Shown here piece by piece: positions 1 to 11,379 of a DNA stretch of 64,000 bases (its first letter is position 1; every line of letters starts with the position of its first letter). The position numbers and the translations under genes are program-made. Source of the DNA: Immersiella caudata (lineage: Eukaryota; Ascomycota; Sordariomycetes; Sordariales; Lasiosphaeriaceae); contig JAULSU010000004.1 of the NCBI GenBank assembly GCA_030512335.1, positions 868,001 to 932,000 on the forward strand. Direction: 5' to 3'. The notes under the pieces were generated by a model that saw nothing but the letters and a program-made list of their open reading frames with translations, made no database searches and was not told the origin of the DNA.

Positions 1-293
1 TTTCCATCGCGCTCTCCGCACAGGTTCGCAAGAACCGGCTTGCGGCGGCGCAGTCATCCAACCCCGACTTCCACATGACGAGCGACGACATCCGTTTCAG
101 CTTCATCGAGACGGCCTCGTACCAGCTGGTGTTTGGACCGGGACTGGACGGCGAAGCCAGGACTGACTGGGTCAAGATATTGTTCGAACAAGAAAGGCTA
201 CCGTTCGATGAGGGATTTGTGCGTTCTGAGAAGCCGCTTGGAGTGTTGGATTTGTTTGCGGTGCAGAAGAAGGTGGAGGATGCTTCGGCCTGA
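1..293 (+). CDS. Family-2 heme peroxidase (chloroperoxidase/peroxygenase-like), 3' end only
   Basis: The reading frame is open from base 3 to a TGA at 291-293 and enters from the left edge, so only about the last 96 residues are present. The segment reads like the C-terminus of fungal family-2 peroxidases: an N-P-x-F stretch, then 'FSFIETASYQLVFG', then 'FEQERLPFDEGF' followed by a basic residue. This matches the usual pattern near the end of chloroperoxidase and unspecific peroxygenase homologues. The heme-binding PCP motif would lie upstream, outside the window, so the enzyme class is inferred from the tail alone. Members are usually secreted heme-thiolate enzymes acting on halides or aromatic and aliphatic substrates. 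Confidence 0.6.
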   Translation, partial: SIALSAQVRKNRLAAAQSSNPDFHMTSDDIRFSFIETASYQLVFGPGLDGEARTDWVKILFEQERLPFDEGFVRSEKPLGVLDLFAVQKKVEDASA

Positions 294-938
294 TTGTTTC
301 CCTTCTGCGACGGAAGCTGCGTCTTTTTTTTTTTTTTGGCTTGAGTAAGGCTGCTATTTTGTATTTTTTTCTCACTCGATTACAAGCGTCGTCGGCCAAG
401 ATTGCAGGTTAATGACATTTTGGAATATCACACGCGCGCAGCAGGATCAGGGAGTGAGAGTGAGATGAGGCCCCAGAGGAAGCTGACAACCGCGGGCATC
501 GAAGCCAAAGGGACGAGCTAATCGCTCACGTTTCTGTTGCTACAGGTGCTGCTGGTGGCCGGGAATGGCTGGTCGGTGCGCTTTCGGCTTCGCCCTACTG
601 TTCCTCTTGTCATGCAGTTACTGTGCTGCAGCTTGTCGACTCTCCTGAGCCACACAGCGAGTGCTTTGCTAGTGGAAATCTTCCCTAACAGCTCGAGCAG
701 CGTGTGTGCCTCGGGACAGATCATGCAGTGTGGGCTTGTGCGGTAGCGAAGGAAGGGGTTGGGGGAGTGAGAAATCAAGGCGCCGAAACGGACGAGGCAT
801 GGAGAGGGAGACGAGACTACCTTGTCAGGGCATGCCGGCTTGTTTCATGCTACTTCGAACACCAACTCGTCGATGATCGAGAGAATTGAGGACAACAGAG
901 ACCCCGATCAACACCTTGACATCCAACACGACGGACTC
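294..938. other. Intergenic, convergent 3' ends
   Basis: The gap lies between the peroxidase end and the 3' end of the xylanase gene, which converge. It has a short T run at about 326-337. Short open frames are present but match no family I know. Nothing else is seen. Confidence 0.5.
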
Positions 939-1726
939 TCACTGGATCGTCAGGCTGGCCGACCCACTAGACCCCGGCCCTCCCGTCTTGGTATACCCCT
1001 CCACCGCCAGCACGATATAATCATGCCCTCCCAGCCTCATGTTCCTCTTTGACCACTCATCAAAATGCGACTTGGTGTTTATCGTTCCACCCACCCGCTT
1101 CTCAGTCCGCACCGACCAGTACTGCTGAAACGTCCGGGTTCCCTCGATGGACGGCTTGTTGACACGGGTGCTTTGGAAGACCTCCCAGGTGCCCTCGCTG
1201 TCGGTGAAGTTACCCTTGGAGGTCCACGGCTCGTTGGGGGCGAGGTCTGCGTGTGAATCGAGGATGTAGTACTCGATCAGGGGGTTGCGTGTCCAGCCGT
1301 ATACGCAGAGGTAGCCGGGGCCGGTAGCGCTGTAGGTTCCGGTGTACTTGATGGTGCTGGGCGGTTTCAGTCGACATCTTTCGAGAGAGGGTAGGGGAGG
1401 TAGCGAAGGGGACAATGGAGGAGGCAACATACGGTACAAGGGAAGAGGCGAGGAGATGAAGGGAAGACATACCGAACGCCATTGCCCCGCCAGCCTTTGC
1501 CGCAGACGAAACCGCCTTTGCTGTTCCAGTTGGCAGAAAAGGAACCGCCATTGCCGTTGTTGCAGCGGATGTTGCTTCCGCCTTCGGACCAGTTCTGGAA
1601 GTAGTAGCCCTGACGAGCCTTGAGGTGGTTCTCATACTCCTCGTTGTAGGGTTCGGGGCCGATAAGGGCGCGGGCAAAGACGCTGGGAGCGAGAAGAACC
1701 GGGAGGAAAGTGGAGAGCTGCACCAT
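939..1726 (-). CDS. Endo-1,4-beta-xylanase, glycoside hydrolase family 11
   Basis: This secreted enzyme cleaves internal beta-1,4 bonds of xylan. Two exons fit: 1726-1473 and 1356-939, with a 116-nt intron (GTATGT donor, CCCAG acceptor), giving 223 residues. The ATG at 1726-1724 has a good context (CCAAAATGG). Residues 1-19 or so form a signal peptide ending near 'SVFA', followed by a short propeptide. The GH11 jelly-roll strands are clear: 'YYFQNWSEGGSN', 'GGSFSANW', 'GKGW', then after the intron 'RTIKYTGTY' and 'YGWTRNPLIEYYIL'. Both catalytic glutamates are present: Glu113 (nucleophile, in NPLIEYY) and Glu204 (acid/base, in AVEGY). The PSIEGTRTFQQYWSVR thumb region is intact. Extra cysteines in 'SNIRC' and 'FVCGKGW' could form a disulfide. 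There is no carbohydrate-binding module. Confidence 0.95.
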
Positions 1727-3240
1727 TTTGGGCGTGTTCACTCAGGGGTCAGGTCCGATGAGGTACAATGTCGGAACGAACTGGACAGAGCTATGGACCC
1801 GGATTTCCTCGCCACCATAAATACTTCATCTTTCGGTATGAGCGCAGCCATCGACACCTGATATCGGCACTTCGGCCAAAGCGTTACGACGCCGCTTGCC
1901 AAGATGCGCGCAGTCGTATCAAGCATTTGGATGTTTTGCCCGATGCAAGGTTGGGACAAGGTGGATATCAACTTGGCCGCCATGTTCTCCTCAGTTATAA
2001 CCCTTCCAACCAGAGAGCGCCACAGACGTCGGCTGAAGCGGAGAAGCGGGAGGGGCGTGCCACTACCGGCGGGAGATGTACACTTTTTCTGGGGTGCATA
2101 ATTGTCCGACGGATATTTGCCGGTCGTAGCAGCTTCTTGGCCCAAAGCAAGCTTTCCAGTCCCCGAGCGATCGCCATATTTGGGACCAGGGTCTAGTGGT
2201 GGGATGGGCCAATGGCGGACGGAGGGAACGACGTTGGTCGTCAAGTCCCCTCAATCAGTATATCGTCCTTACAACCTCGGCCAAATGGCGACGCGCGCCT
2301 ATCGGCCAGACAGAGAGGAGGATGGGTGGGAGGATCACGCGTGTGATACCATGGACGACGGAATTATGCGCGCCTATCAAGCGGAGGGGCTTGGATACAG
2401 CAAGTATGGTTGGGAATAAACCGACATTAACGGACTCGATTGTGTCGATTCGACTTTCTCTTTTTCGAGATCGTCAATCCATTGCCCCCTATTCCCCACG
2501 GAGGAGCAAATCGCGCGCAACTCACCCCGCCCCCAAACTGTTTGGCAGCGAACAAAAGCAGTTAAACCAACGGCTCACATCTTCCGAGGCCAGATTCCTG
2601 GCGCTGACCTTCTAAATTGCGACTCCCGAGTACGACCGGGTTCTACCCAAACACTTGCCGTCTGACGCTGCGCGATTCCCTATCGAAGCAGCGCGCCCTA
2701 TGCTGTCTCACTTTGCAGTTGCTTAGTCGTAGCGCGCATGCTCCTTCGTGCGACAACCCGGGAGACAGAGGATCTGTCGAAGCAAAAGAAGCACTCGCTC
2801 ACATGCACACAAACCACTGAAAGGGGGAAGATCTCTCTGTTGTCAGAGTATCTGAGTATCTCCAGCCCCGATGAGCTGATGGCTTGCGGCGGGGACTGCG
2901 CCTGTTTTGTGTTCTTGTTGGAGACAGCGGATAGATGGTGAGTCTGTGTCGAGTTCCACGGCGAGTCTGGACTGCCGTTGAGCGAATCCAGTCAGCGGTC
3001 GTGGGACCTCGTATTATGTTCCATGGGCTGTGGCGGGCTGTGGGACGTTACACGCCATGTTCTCGACTTTCGGCCCCCAAGTGAGGCAGGGACTGGATGT
3101 GATGTCTAAGTCAGAATGGCGTGGGCTATAACTCTGGAGGGCACGCGACCAGTTTGACTGGCATCTCTCGCTGTTTACTTTCATCGAAAGGTCAGCGAGT
3201 ACACAGTCTTTCTGGAAATTCAGTCAATAACACCGGCACC
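1727..3240. other. Divergent intergenic region (xylanase / DUF3176 promoters)
   Basis: This region of about 1.5 kb separates two divergently transcribed genes, so it holds both promoters. A TATTTATGG-like element on the minus strand near 1814-1822 lies about 90 nt upstream of the xylanase ATG. One GGCTGA, a weak variant of the GGCTAA xylanase-activator site, occurs near 2031. No perfect activator cluster was found. No gene is supported. Confidence 0.45.
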
Positions 3241-5427
3241 ATGTCGACCGGCCCACTTCCGCTCCCCTCGCCCCGGATCTCGGAGGGAGGCGATGACTGG
3301 GGCCGCTCCCGATCTCCGTCTCCAAACCCTGCGCTGCGCGGACGAAATCCCGAAATGGCCGGCTCCGGTCGAGTTTCCCCAGAAGACACGTCCCTGAACG
3401 ACCCTTTGGACCACGGAGGACCCACAAGTTATCAGCCCCTGCATTGGGAAAAGGGGCACATCAAAGAACACAAAGGCCGACCGCACGTTATCCGTTACTG
3501 GCCGCTCGAGATCGCTGGAATTGGTGGGGCGCTGATCATGATGGCTGTGACCATCTTTCTCCTGTGGTTCTTCCACGGCAAGGATTACTACGACTCCTGG
3601 GGACGTTACACCAGCATCGGCTTCACCACCGTCATCGCCACGCTGGCGACAGCAACACGCTCATGCATGCTCTTTGGCGTCGCCGAGATCATCGGACAGC
3701 TCAAATGGGTGTGGTTTACGCGGCGAACCCGCCCCCTTTACCACCTGTACCAGTTCGACGAAGCTAGCCGCGGCATCATCGGGTCCCTCGAGATCCTTCC
3801 CATGCTCTTCAAGAACCTGCGGTCTCGTCTTTCTGCCTACGCCCTCGCTGCCGTGGCGATTGTCCTAGTCGGCTCTGCTTTCGGCCCGTCAACACAACAA
3901 GCGCTTGGCCTGCGGCCCTGCAATATTACCCTCACCAACACCACCGCTCAAGTGCCCATCGCCAACTTTGCAACGGGCGATCTTTACCGCATCCCCGGCG
4001 GCACCGAGGTCGAAGCCACGGTCGACATGAAAGGCCTCATTGTCGAAGCCCTCACCAACCCTAGCGACGTCGAAACCAGTGTCAAAGCCAACTGCACCTC
4101 GGGCCGCTGTTACTTTCCAACCTATGGTACCAACACAACCTATGCCTCCATCGGCCTCTGCAGCCGCTGCATCGACCGCACTGCGTCGGCAACTCGCCTC
4201 TCCACGGGCATCGTCACCCTCCCCCTGTCCGGTCTCCTCCCGTCCCTACGAATCAACACCATCCCACCCTACGAACCCTTCCTCTCAGCCGCCTTCCTCC
4301 CCTCCTCCCCCTTTGACGCCGACCTCTCGGACCGCGCCCTCGGCTCCGTGCACATCCTCACCGGCAAGCACCCAACCCCTAATTCCGCCCAGAGCGCCTC
4401 CTACACGGCCGTAACTTGCACCCTCTACCCCTGCCTCAAAACCTACCACGGCTCCGTCGCCGGTGGCCGCCTCACCGAATCCGTCCTCACCACCGTCCCC
4501 ACCGTCAAACAACCCAGCGGCGCCGACCCCAACACCGGAAACTACACCGCCATTCGCCTCCCCTGCCCCCTCGACCCCAACCCCTGGGACAACACCGCAA
4601 CCCTCTACAACGACCAAAACATCGCCAACGCCGAGCCCTCTCCCCACCGCACCTGGGGCACCTTCCGCCTCCCCGGCTCAGCCGCCGAATCCCCCGTGCC
4701 CAACGCCTGCCTCTACAAACTCGACATCGAATACGGCAAAGCCCTCACCAAATTCTTCTCCACCCTCCTCAACGGCACCTGCACCTACGACACTCTCCAG
4801 GGTGACGACCTCCAATGCGGCGACAAGTGGTGGCTTTCCCAGCTCTACTTTGGCGGCTACGCCGACTTCCTCCGCCTCAGCTACGTTTTTGGCAACCTAT
4901 CCACCGTCGTCACCAACCGCCTCCGCATCACCGGCTGGGGGCCCGACCAGCACCGTGCCCCCACTGCCCCCGGAGGGACAACGCTACAGTGGAAAGGCCC
5001 TGGCTACGGGGTCGACGGGACCGTCCAGGTTCGAGTGACATGCATGTATTTCGACTGGCCGTGGATTATTCCTCCGGCCGTCATGCTCCTAACGAGCACT
5101 GCCCTCCTCATCTGGACGGTTACCAAGAATTACACCGAGCAGAGGATCCCGCTGTGGAAGTCGGATCCGTTGCCGTTGATGTTCTTTGGGTTTGGGAAGA
5201 AGGGGGTTACGGGCAGGGATGTACCGGATGATGTGACGATTTCGGCAATGCATAGGAAGGCAAAGGGGATTCAGGTACGGTGCTTGGTGGGGGATGAGGA
5301 GGAGGGGCCGGGGTTGATTAAGACGGTGGGGATGGGGGGGTTGAGGAGGAGGGTACCGGGAGGGGATGGGAGGGAGGGGTATAGGATGGAGTCGATGGAT
5401 GCTAGGTTGTTGGAGGAGGATGTTTGA
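3241..5427 (+). CDS. DUF3176 family integral membrane protein
   Basis: One uninterrupted frame of 728 residues. I start at 3241 because CACCATGTCG is a good initiation context; an in-frame ATG at 3121 would add 40 unrelated residues. After a Ser/Pro-rich N-terminus, the DUF3176 core begins near residue 85 with a segment around 'WPLEIAGIGG', a membrane helix, then 'YYDSWGRYTSIGFTTVIATL', and the family hallmark of a Trp-rich stretch followed by 'RPLYHLYQFDEASRG'. A further helix follows ('LSAYALAAVAIVLVG'). A long extracellular or lumenal loop carries many Asn-X-Ser/Thr sites and paired cysteines, and a final helix sits near 'WIIPPAVMLLTSTALLIW'. The function of this Pezizomycotina family is unknown. 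Length is typical and nothing suggests decay. Confidence 0.88.
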   Translation: MSTGPLPLPSPRISEGGDDWGRSRSPSPNPALRGRNPEMAGSGRVSPEDTSLNDPLDHGGPTSYQPLHWEKGHIKEHKGRPHVIRYWPLEIAGIGGALIMMAVTIFLLWFFHGKDYYDSWGRYTSIGFTTVIATLATATRSCMLFGVAEIIGQLKWVWFTRRTRPLYHLYQFDEASRGIIGSLEILPMLFKNLRSRLSAYALAAVAIVLVGSAFGPSTQQALGLRPCNITLTNTTAQVPIANFATGDLYRIPGGTEVEATVDMKGLIVEALTNPSDVETSVKANCTSGRCYFPTYGTNTTYASIGLCSRCIDRTASATRLSTGIVTLPLSGLLPSLRINTIPPYEPFLSAAFLPSSPFDADLSDRALGSVHILTGKHPTPNSAQSASYTAVTCTLYPCLKTYHGSVAGGRLTESVLTTVPTVKQPSGADPNTGNYTAIRLPCPLDPNPWDNTATLYNDQNIANAEPSPHRTWGTFRLPGSAAESPVPNACLYKLDIEYGKALTKFFSTLLNGTCTYDTLQGDDLQCGDKWWLSQLYFGGYADFLRLSYVFGNLSTVVTNRLRITGWGPDQHRAPTAPGGTTLQWKGPGYGVDGTVQVRVTCMYFDWPWIIPPAVMLLTSTALLIWTVTKNYTEQRIPLWKSDPLPLMFFGFGKKGVTGRDVPDDVTISAMHRKAKGIQVRCLVGDEEEGPGLIKTVGMGGLRRRVPGGDGREGYRMESMDARLLEEDV

Positions 5428-5752
5428 GAGGGGAAAGGTGGTTTTTTTGGGTGGGGAGGGGTAGGTACGCGGGTTGGTAAGGGGTTAGAATAAGGCCAGG
5501 TCGTTTTCGTCAAGTGAGGGGTGTTGAATGAAGGCTTTGGCCAAACAGGGGTAATCTGCTCCATGCACAAAAAAAAAAAAAAAAAAAAGTATCCCAAATC
5601 GATGAAGGGTCACAGCAGAGGTGAAGTGTCATTAATTTGCACAGGTAGTGAAAAGCCTTATTTATATTCTAGGATGGGCACCTACGGTAATACTACGGTG
5701 CGGCGCAAAAGGTGCTGTTATTAAGAATGTGAGAATACAGAAAGCAATGCAT
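5428..5752. other. Short intergenic stretch with poly-A tract
   Basis: The gap holds an A run at about 5570-5588 and an AT-richer patch at 5620-5760. No gene is seen. Confidence 0.5.
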
Positions 5753-7433
5753 TTATCCATGAAAACCCAAAAGCTGTATCACAAGTTTCCTCTTTACACC
5801 ATGGCTTCTTCCCTCACCTTCCTTTTTAGCCCACCAAAGTGGTGTCCGGCCTTTCGAATCTCTCGAACCAATCTCAACCTTGCGCGTTTCCAGTAAGGTC
5901 TCTACTGTGGAGATATGCACTCCACCTGCGGCCCAAGAGAGTGATGTTCGACCAGTTGCGTCCTTTGAATCAGGGTCAACCTTGCCTGTTTTCAGTAACA
6001 GCAGTACGACGTCTATATAACCCCTCCCTGCAGCCCAAGAGAACGGGGTTCGGCCGCCTGAATCCCTTGTCTCGACATCAACCTTGCCCGTGTACAACAA
6101 CATCTGCACAACAGCTGTATGGCCTTCCCCTGCGGCGAAGGAGAGCTGTGTCGTGCCAAAAGTGAGCTCTACATCAGGAGCGGCTTTACCAGAACCCAGT
6201 AACAGCCGTACGATGGCTGCGCGACCGTGGAGTTCAGCGGAAGATAGTGGTGTTCAGGAGTCCTTATCCTTTGCGTTAACATCGGCATTGCCAATGTCCA
6301 GTAGCAACTTCACAATAGCTGTATGCTCGCAAATTACAGCTAAATGAAGTTATGTCCTTCCTTCTTTATCCGCCACATCAACGTTGACTCTGCTGGCATC
6401 GAGAAGCCGTTTTCACGACGAAGTCATCCCCCATTCTGGCAGCAGATAGCAGAAAGTCCTCCATAGCTACTACCTCGGCCCACCCGTTCAAGCCCCATTG
6501 CTTCTCCAAGAGGTTGATTAGAGCTTGATCCCCATTCAAATTGGCGTAGGACATCGGAGAGGCTCCGACGTGGTCTCCAATTCGGCGAGGGCACCGGCCT
6601 TGACCAGTAGCTTTGCAGCAGCTACGTTCCCGGTTAGGGCACCGTATGAAAAGTGGTGTTCGGCCATACTTGTCCATTATATAGATTTCGCGTCGTTCGG
6701 GAAATAATAGCTTGACAACATCCTTAAATCGGACCCTGGCGCGTCGCCGGATCAGCAGTTTCACAACGTCGTCGACTCCGTTCACTGAAGCCCACGCTAA
6801 TGCCGAGCGTAGATACGTGCCATCAGTGCGAGAAAAATCCGCACCATTCTCCTTGATGAGATGCCTGACAAATGGGGAGATTCCAAAGTAAGAAACAATC
6901 ATCAAAGTGGTGAAATTCTGTGGAAGCCCGCCATGGGCGTTTTTCCCAGTAGACGCCGAACCATGTACGGCAGCGCGCAGACTCGGCGTCACATATTGCC
7001 AGCAGCGAGTCTTTGTCAACTTTGGTCCTCGAGGGCCGGAAATGGATTACCCAGTTTTTGGCCGAGTGGTCGAGAAAGGGGCGATACTCGAGGTACTGGG
7101 ATGATAATCCCCCGGTGTGGCGAAGTGGATTTATCATGAACACCCCGAGAAGTAGGTACCAGGCAGAGACTTGCCACAACACATTGTGGCATTCTTCAAT
7201 GATGCTGATGTTGCTCCCCAGCACCCGTTTGGCCTTCTTCCTAGTCATCATACACAACATCCCACGTGTGGATCTTCCCCTCCCAACTTCGAGCTACTCC
7301 CACGATCCCAAGACGGTTGACACGGCGTCAAAAACGCAGAGCGCCTCTCCAGAATCCTCGCGAAATAGCTGTCAGGATCCTCAGCAGTCGGGTACAACAC
7401 TCGATAAGGAAGCAGCGCCTCGTCCTCCTTCAT
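5753..7433 (-). pseudogene. Decayed ankyrin-repeat protein gene (NACHT/ankyrin-type C-terminus)
   Basis: Minus-strand pieces in different frames together form a run of ankyrin repeats: 'LRSALAWASVNGVDDVVKLL' (about 6740-6820), 'HTAIVKLLLDIGNADV' (about 6270-6320), 'GRAAIVRLLLGSGKA' (about 6190-6230), then repeats ending at 5753. Upstream pieces at 6823-7433 resemble the linker before the repeats in fungal NACHT-ankyrin proteins. Lesions seen are a frame change near 6405 within what should be one repeat, in-frame stops near 6340 (TAA) and 6255 (TGA), and another frame change near 6950-7000. Short introns cannot explain stops inside repeat units. Such genes belong to the rapidly turning-over NLR-like repertoire of filamentous fungi. 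This copy is probably dead. Confidence 0.7.
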
Positions 7434-7483
7434 ATTCTAGCGACAGAGAAGAACCCTGGTTTGGTAACTGAAGTCGTCCTCCT

Positions 7484-8812
7484 TCACATCGTCAGCGGGA
7501 TGGAAGAGTCCAATGGCCACAACCTGCGGCGATGGCACACCCGGTCCGCAAAACTCTTCATTTTCGAGCCGAGTTTGCGCCACCACCACTCATCAACTAA
7601 GCCTGGCGGTCCATTTTCTTCGAAGTCTAGGGGGCTTGAAGACGAAGCGCCTCTCCTTTCTGTTCGGCGGCTTGGGTCCGGCTCGGTGCAATCTCTCATG
7701 TAAATTTCGGTAGCGCCTCTTAGCTACGGAATCGTGGAATTTATCTGGCCCATTGGCATTCTCGACCGAGTCGTTACAGACGTTGAATGTAGTGAAATGG
7801 GCGTTTGATGAGGCAGGGCACCGAAAGTGCACCATTTCGAGGTTGCACGGATTTCCAGAATCCAACCAATCTTTAGCACCCATCTCTAGTTTCATCAGGA
7901 CAGTCTGTGTCAGCAACGGACAGTTTCAAGTTTGAAAGACATCTATGGCGTACCGCTACTTTGGGAAGGTGTTGTGCGCCCAAGAACTCAAGATTGCCAA
8001 GTGGATGTGTGTCTTTGGTCAAAACCGCCCGCCGCAAGTATTCAATATCCGCAGAGTACATGCCCATGTATGAATACTCCCGTAATTAGGGCGAGTCCAT
8101 GGTTAACGAGTTCGGGAACATTCAGCGAGTTATCATGTCCCCTACCATGTGCGCTAGGGATTGAGAGGTATTAACTTTCAAGGTCAGAGAAAGAGGACAA
8201 AAACCGCGACAATGTCGGCTGTGGTGGAGCAGGCCCAGGCTGCATGCCCGGTTTATCCGATCTGCGAGCAACTTCCAAATGCTTGAGGCTCGCCTTCCGG
8301 CTCGACCTTTCCCACTGGCTGAGGAAGACAGCCCAGCCCCAGCAGCCATCAAGGACGAGAAAGTCCAGGGTTTCGAGGTTGAAATGTGTAATGAGCCATT
8401 CGGTCTTTGGCGCCAGGGCAAAGCCGCGGAGCGTAAGTTTCTTCAGTCCAGCCAGTGTAGAGCCGATTTTCGCAAAGCTCACCATCGAGTCGCAAGCTAA
8501 GAGGCCGATAAAGATGCCCGGCTGCCCTGTCCTGCGCCGCTTTGCCAGTGCCAGCAAAAGCGCGGATGTCTCGGGGCGTGAGCTGAAAGCACCAGTCAGC
8601 GCGAACCGAGATCTAGTGAGAAGGAGACCCCCTACAAAGTCAAATATGGAAAGGAGGATCTCTTGTGGAAGACGTAGAACTAGGCTCTTCGGGGTAGGTA
8701 TTTCTAGTGCAAAAGCACTGTCGGCTGGCGGTGGTGAAGACGTGAAGGTGATGGATAGCCGACTCTGTTCAGCTGTTGGGAATATCGCTAGGACGCTGAC
8801 TCTCGGAAGTGG
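7484..8812 (-). pseudogene. F-box protein gene, probably degraded or with unresolved exons
   Basis: A clear F-box start, 'LRLPQEILLSIFDFVGG', lies at about 8700-8650, followed by a continuous frame to 8171 with leucine-rich character ('LAGLKKLTLRGFALAPKTEW', 'LETLDFLVLDGC'). The same kind of sequence resumes in another frame at about 8040-7873 ('HPLGNLEFLGAQHLPK'). F-box proteins recruit substrates to SCF ubiquitin ligases. I could not find a convincing ATG: the frame opens after a TAA at about 8815. I also could not link the pieces by canonical introns. It may be a multi-exon gene I failed to resolve or a decayed one; position next to the ankyrin pseudogene favours decay. Confidence 0.45.
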
Positions 8813-9085
8813 TCGAGGATTTTACGCCATCAACGTCGTTTTATATCGAGTGAGGACAACGTACGGCTCATCGTTGCCACCGGAACCTTCATGACGCTTG
8901 TAGATAGCGGGTCTTTGGCTGAACTGATGCATTGTCTGCTGAAATCTAGTTAAAGAACAAATTTCCGGTAGTCCTCGAAGCTGCCCAAGGCAGTAACTGG
9001 AAACATCCTTGAGAATAATCGAGAAATAGCGGGAACATGAATGCTTAGATGCCGTATACAAAAACTCTTGATTGATGAACCAGGA

Positions 9086-10705
9086 TTATGCGTCGACAAC
9101 TGCGTACCGAAGCAGCCCCATCACAGCTCCAAGAAGGATGGCGAGAGGGGCGGAAACCTTGAACCATCTTCCTCCGACATAACTTGTCGCAACAATAACC
9201 ACCCACCAACCATCGTCCCCAAGACTTCGGCCTGCCTGAAATCCTTCATCGATGTAGCCAACCAGAAAAATTCGGTAAACGGCCGTGTAAATCAGGCCAA
9301 CCGCGCCGGCGTTGATGCCTCGCAAGATCGACTTGACCCAGCGCCTATTACGCGCGCCGCTCCAAATGCCCATAGTGCCATGAACAAGGATCAGACCGGG
9401 GCTGAAAATGGCTACCCAGGCAATGATAGCTCCTGCAATCGCGCTGTACCCGTTGTTGATAGCCGTCAAGCTGCCGAGAAAGACGGCAAAGTTGAAGTTG
9501 GGCCCGGGGAATGCCTGGATCAAGGCAAGGCCAATGAGAAAATCACGTGGGCTAACCCAGCCTTCGGCGACAACGTATTCGCGTAGCAAAGGAATGACGA
9601 CCGGGCCTCCGCCAAAGATGATGGTGCCGGCCAGGTACATGTTGGAGAACAGCCTGTAAAGTAGCGGTGTTGGGTTCGGCAGGGTGCTTCGTAAGACCAT
9701 GGCGGCGATGAAGCTAAGGAAAAATCCTACAATGATGGCGGTGCCAGTCTTCCAGGAGAAGCCAAGCTGCATCTCTTGTGGAATGATGCGGGGCTCGTTC
9801 TCTGCCGTAGAGGCAGAGCTGCCGGTGTCTTTCGCTTGCTCGGCTGTTGGCAGGACAGTGCTTGGCTGGATAGGACCCTGACGGTCGTCAAGTTCCTGCT
9901 CTGCAGCGTCCTCTACGCTCGGCCTTCTTTGATGGGGCGCGGGTTTTGGCGCTCTCGCCCTTCGAATCGGCCGTAACAAGCGACCTACCGCCTTGATCGG
10001 TCGATGTACCCAGCGGAAGTCAAATACGAGAGTGGCGATCCCAGAGACGAGCATCAGCACGGGGAAGTACCAGAGCGCGTTGTAAAGCATGCCGGCAGAT
10101 GCGCTGACGAAGACGACGATTCTTGTGAGGGGGTCGGTGATGGCTTTCTCCGACAGTTCAACGGCCGCCAGTGCAATAACGCCGACGGTGGCCGAGTTCA
10201 GGCCTGAAAGGAGAGCGTAGACGGGTCTTGGCAATGTCTCAGCAATGTTGGCGACGCCAATTGAAAGACCAAACATGCCGATGGCACCGGGGAGACTACG
10301 GATTGTTAGCAACTCCTAAAAAACTGTTGCCTCTTGGGGGCTCATACCTCCAGAGAAGAAAGCTAAAGAACGCCGCCCAGAAGCCGTCACGAATCAGGTT
10401 GATGCAATACAGCATCTTGGTGCTGGCGGGCCCAGACAGGGACTGAACGATGCTGAAAAGCTCCTGGAAGACCTGCTCGTCGATCCATCGCGACTTCTTG
10501 ACAAACTTGTCGTTGAACTGGAACAGTCAGCTCCGGGGCCCCTTAAAGCCCACGCGGAAGCACTCACAATCTTGAAGTGGACGGGCGGCCCCCCAAAAGC
10601 GGTGACACCGAGATGCCAATTGTTCCGCAGTACTTTCCACGCTCGCAATGCAACGGCGCGGGCCTTTTGGGGCAGTCGCCCAGGCGCGGTTGTCGAATTC
10701 GCCAT
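9086..10705 (-). CDS. Chromate ion transporter (CHR family), long two-domain form
   Basis: Three exons fit: 10705-10568, 10517-10348 and 10295-9086, with introns of 50 and 52 nt, giving 505 residues. The family is a secondary transporter of chromate/sulfate-type anions in the plasma membrane. The N-terminal half carries the signature 'HLGVTAFGGPPVHF' (residues 31-44). The C-terminal half repeats it as 'TIIFGGGPVVIPLL' and has the second signature 'LIQAFPGPNFNFAVFLG'. The halves are joined by a charged, low-complexity linker rich in Arg, Pro and Gln. About ten membrane segments are visible. The duplicated-domain layout is the usual long-chain CHR form also known from Neurospora. Phases at both introns agree and the signature motifs are intact. 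Confidence 0.92.
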
Positions 10706-11379
10706 TTCCGACACCCCGAAGCCGCTCGAGTTCAATGTCTCGGATTCGATGCAGGTGAAGCAGCACTGCAGAGAGGCAGGAAATTGCCGCCGTGGGAAAT
10801 GCGGAGGTGGTGGTGTTGAGGACCCGGGGACGTGGGAACGGCCTGCATGTTGAGGGCGAGAAAATTCAGGGGGGTTGTGCTGCCATGGAATGACGCGATA
10901 GCGCCTCCCCACTAGCGTTCTTAGACTGGCCAATAGGGGCTGTGAGCCCCCAATGCTCACGTAAAGAGGTGGTTTCGGAGCCGGCACGCTGGGATTTTGG
11001 GTGGGGGTGAATCTGACAAAGCATGGGACAAAGGGGTGTTCGTCAGGTTGAGAGGTATCAGTTGTGTTGACGTTGATGATTTGGTGGTGAATCTGTTGAT
11101 TGGGGAGAGACAGGATGAACAAAGAGGAAAGTGGGGCTCGCGGGTTTCAGGTGCAGCTACCCACAGCGCTACGCCACTACAGCGCTACGAACAAGGAGGT
11201 GATGGTTTAGGCAATTCATTGATGATCTGGTTATTCGGTGAAGTGGTCCTCAGGCGGGACTGAGTTTACTTTCCATCATCATCATCATTTGTGGTCGCCA
11301 ACAACGGTCAACCCAACTCAATCTCCGGCCAAGTCAACCTGTTCCATACACAGCGCAGCGCGCAGCATGCAACGACAAA
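10706..11379. other. Divergent intergenic region
   Basis: Shared upstream region of the CHR transporter (-) and the TFIIA-gamma homologue (+). A CAT-repeat patch (CATCATCATCATCAT) lies at about 11274-11288. No gene is supported. Confidence 0.45.

Noticed and set aside
3121..3240. Upstream in-frame ATG adding 40 residues to the DUF3176 protein
   Set aside because: Poor context and unrelated sequence; the ATG at 3241 has a much better context.
8244..8894. Plus-strand frame of 216 codons
   Set aside because: Antisense to the F-box sequence, which has a clear motif on the minus strand.
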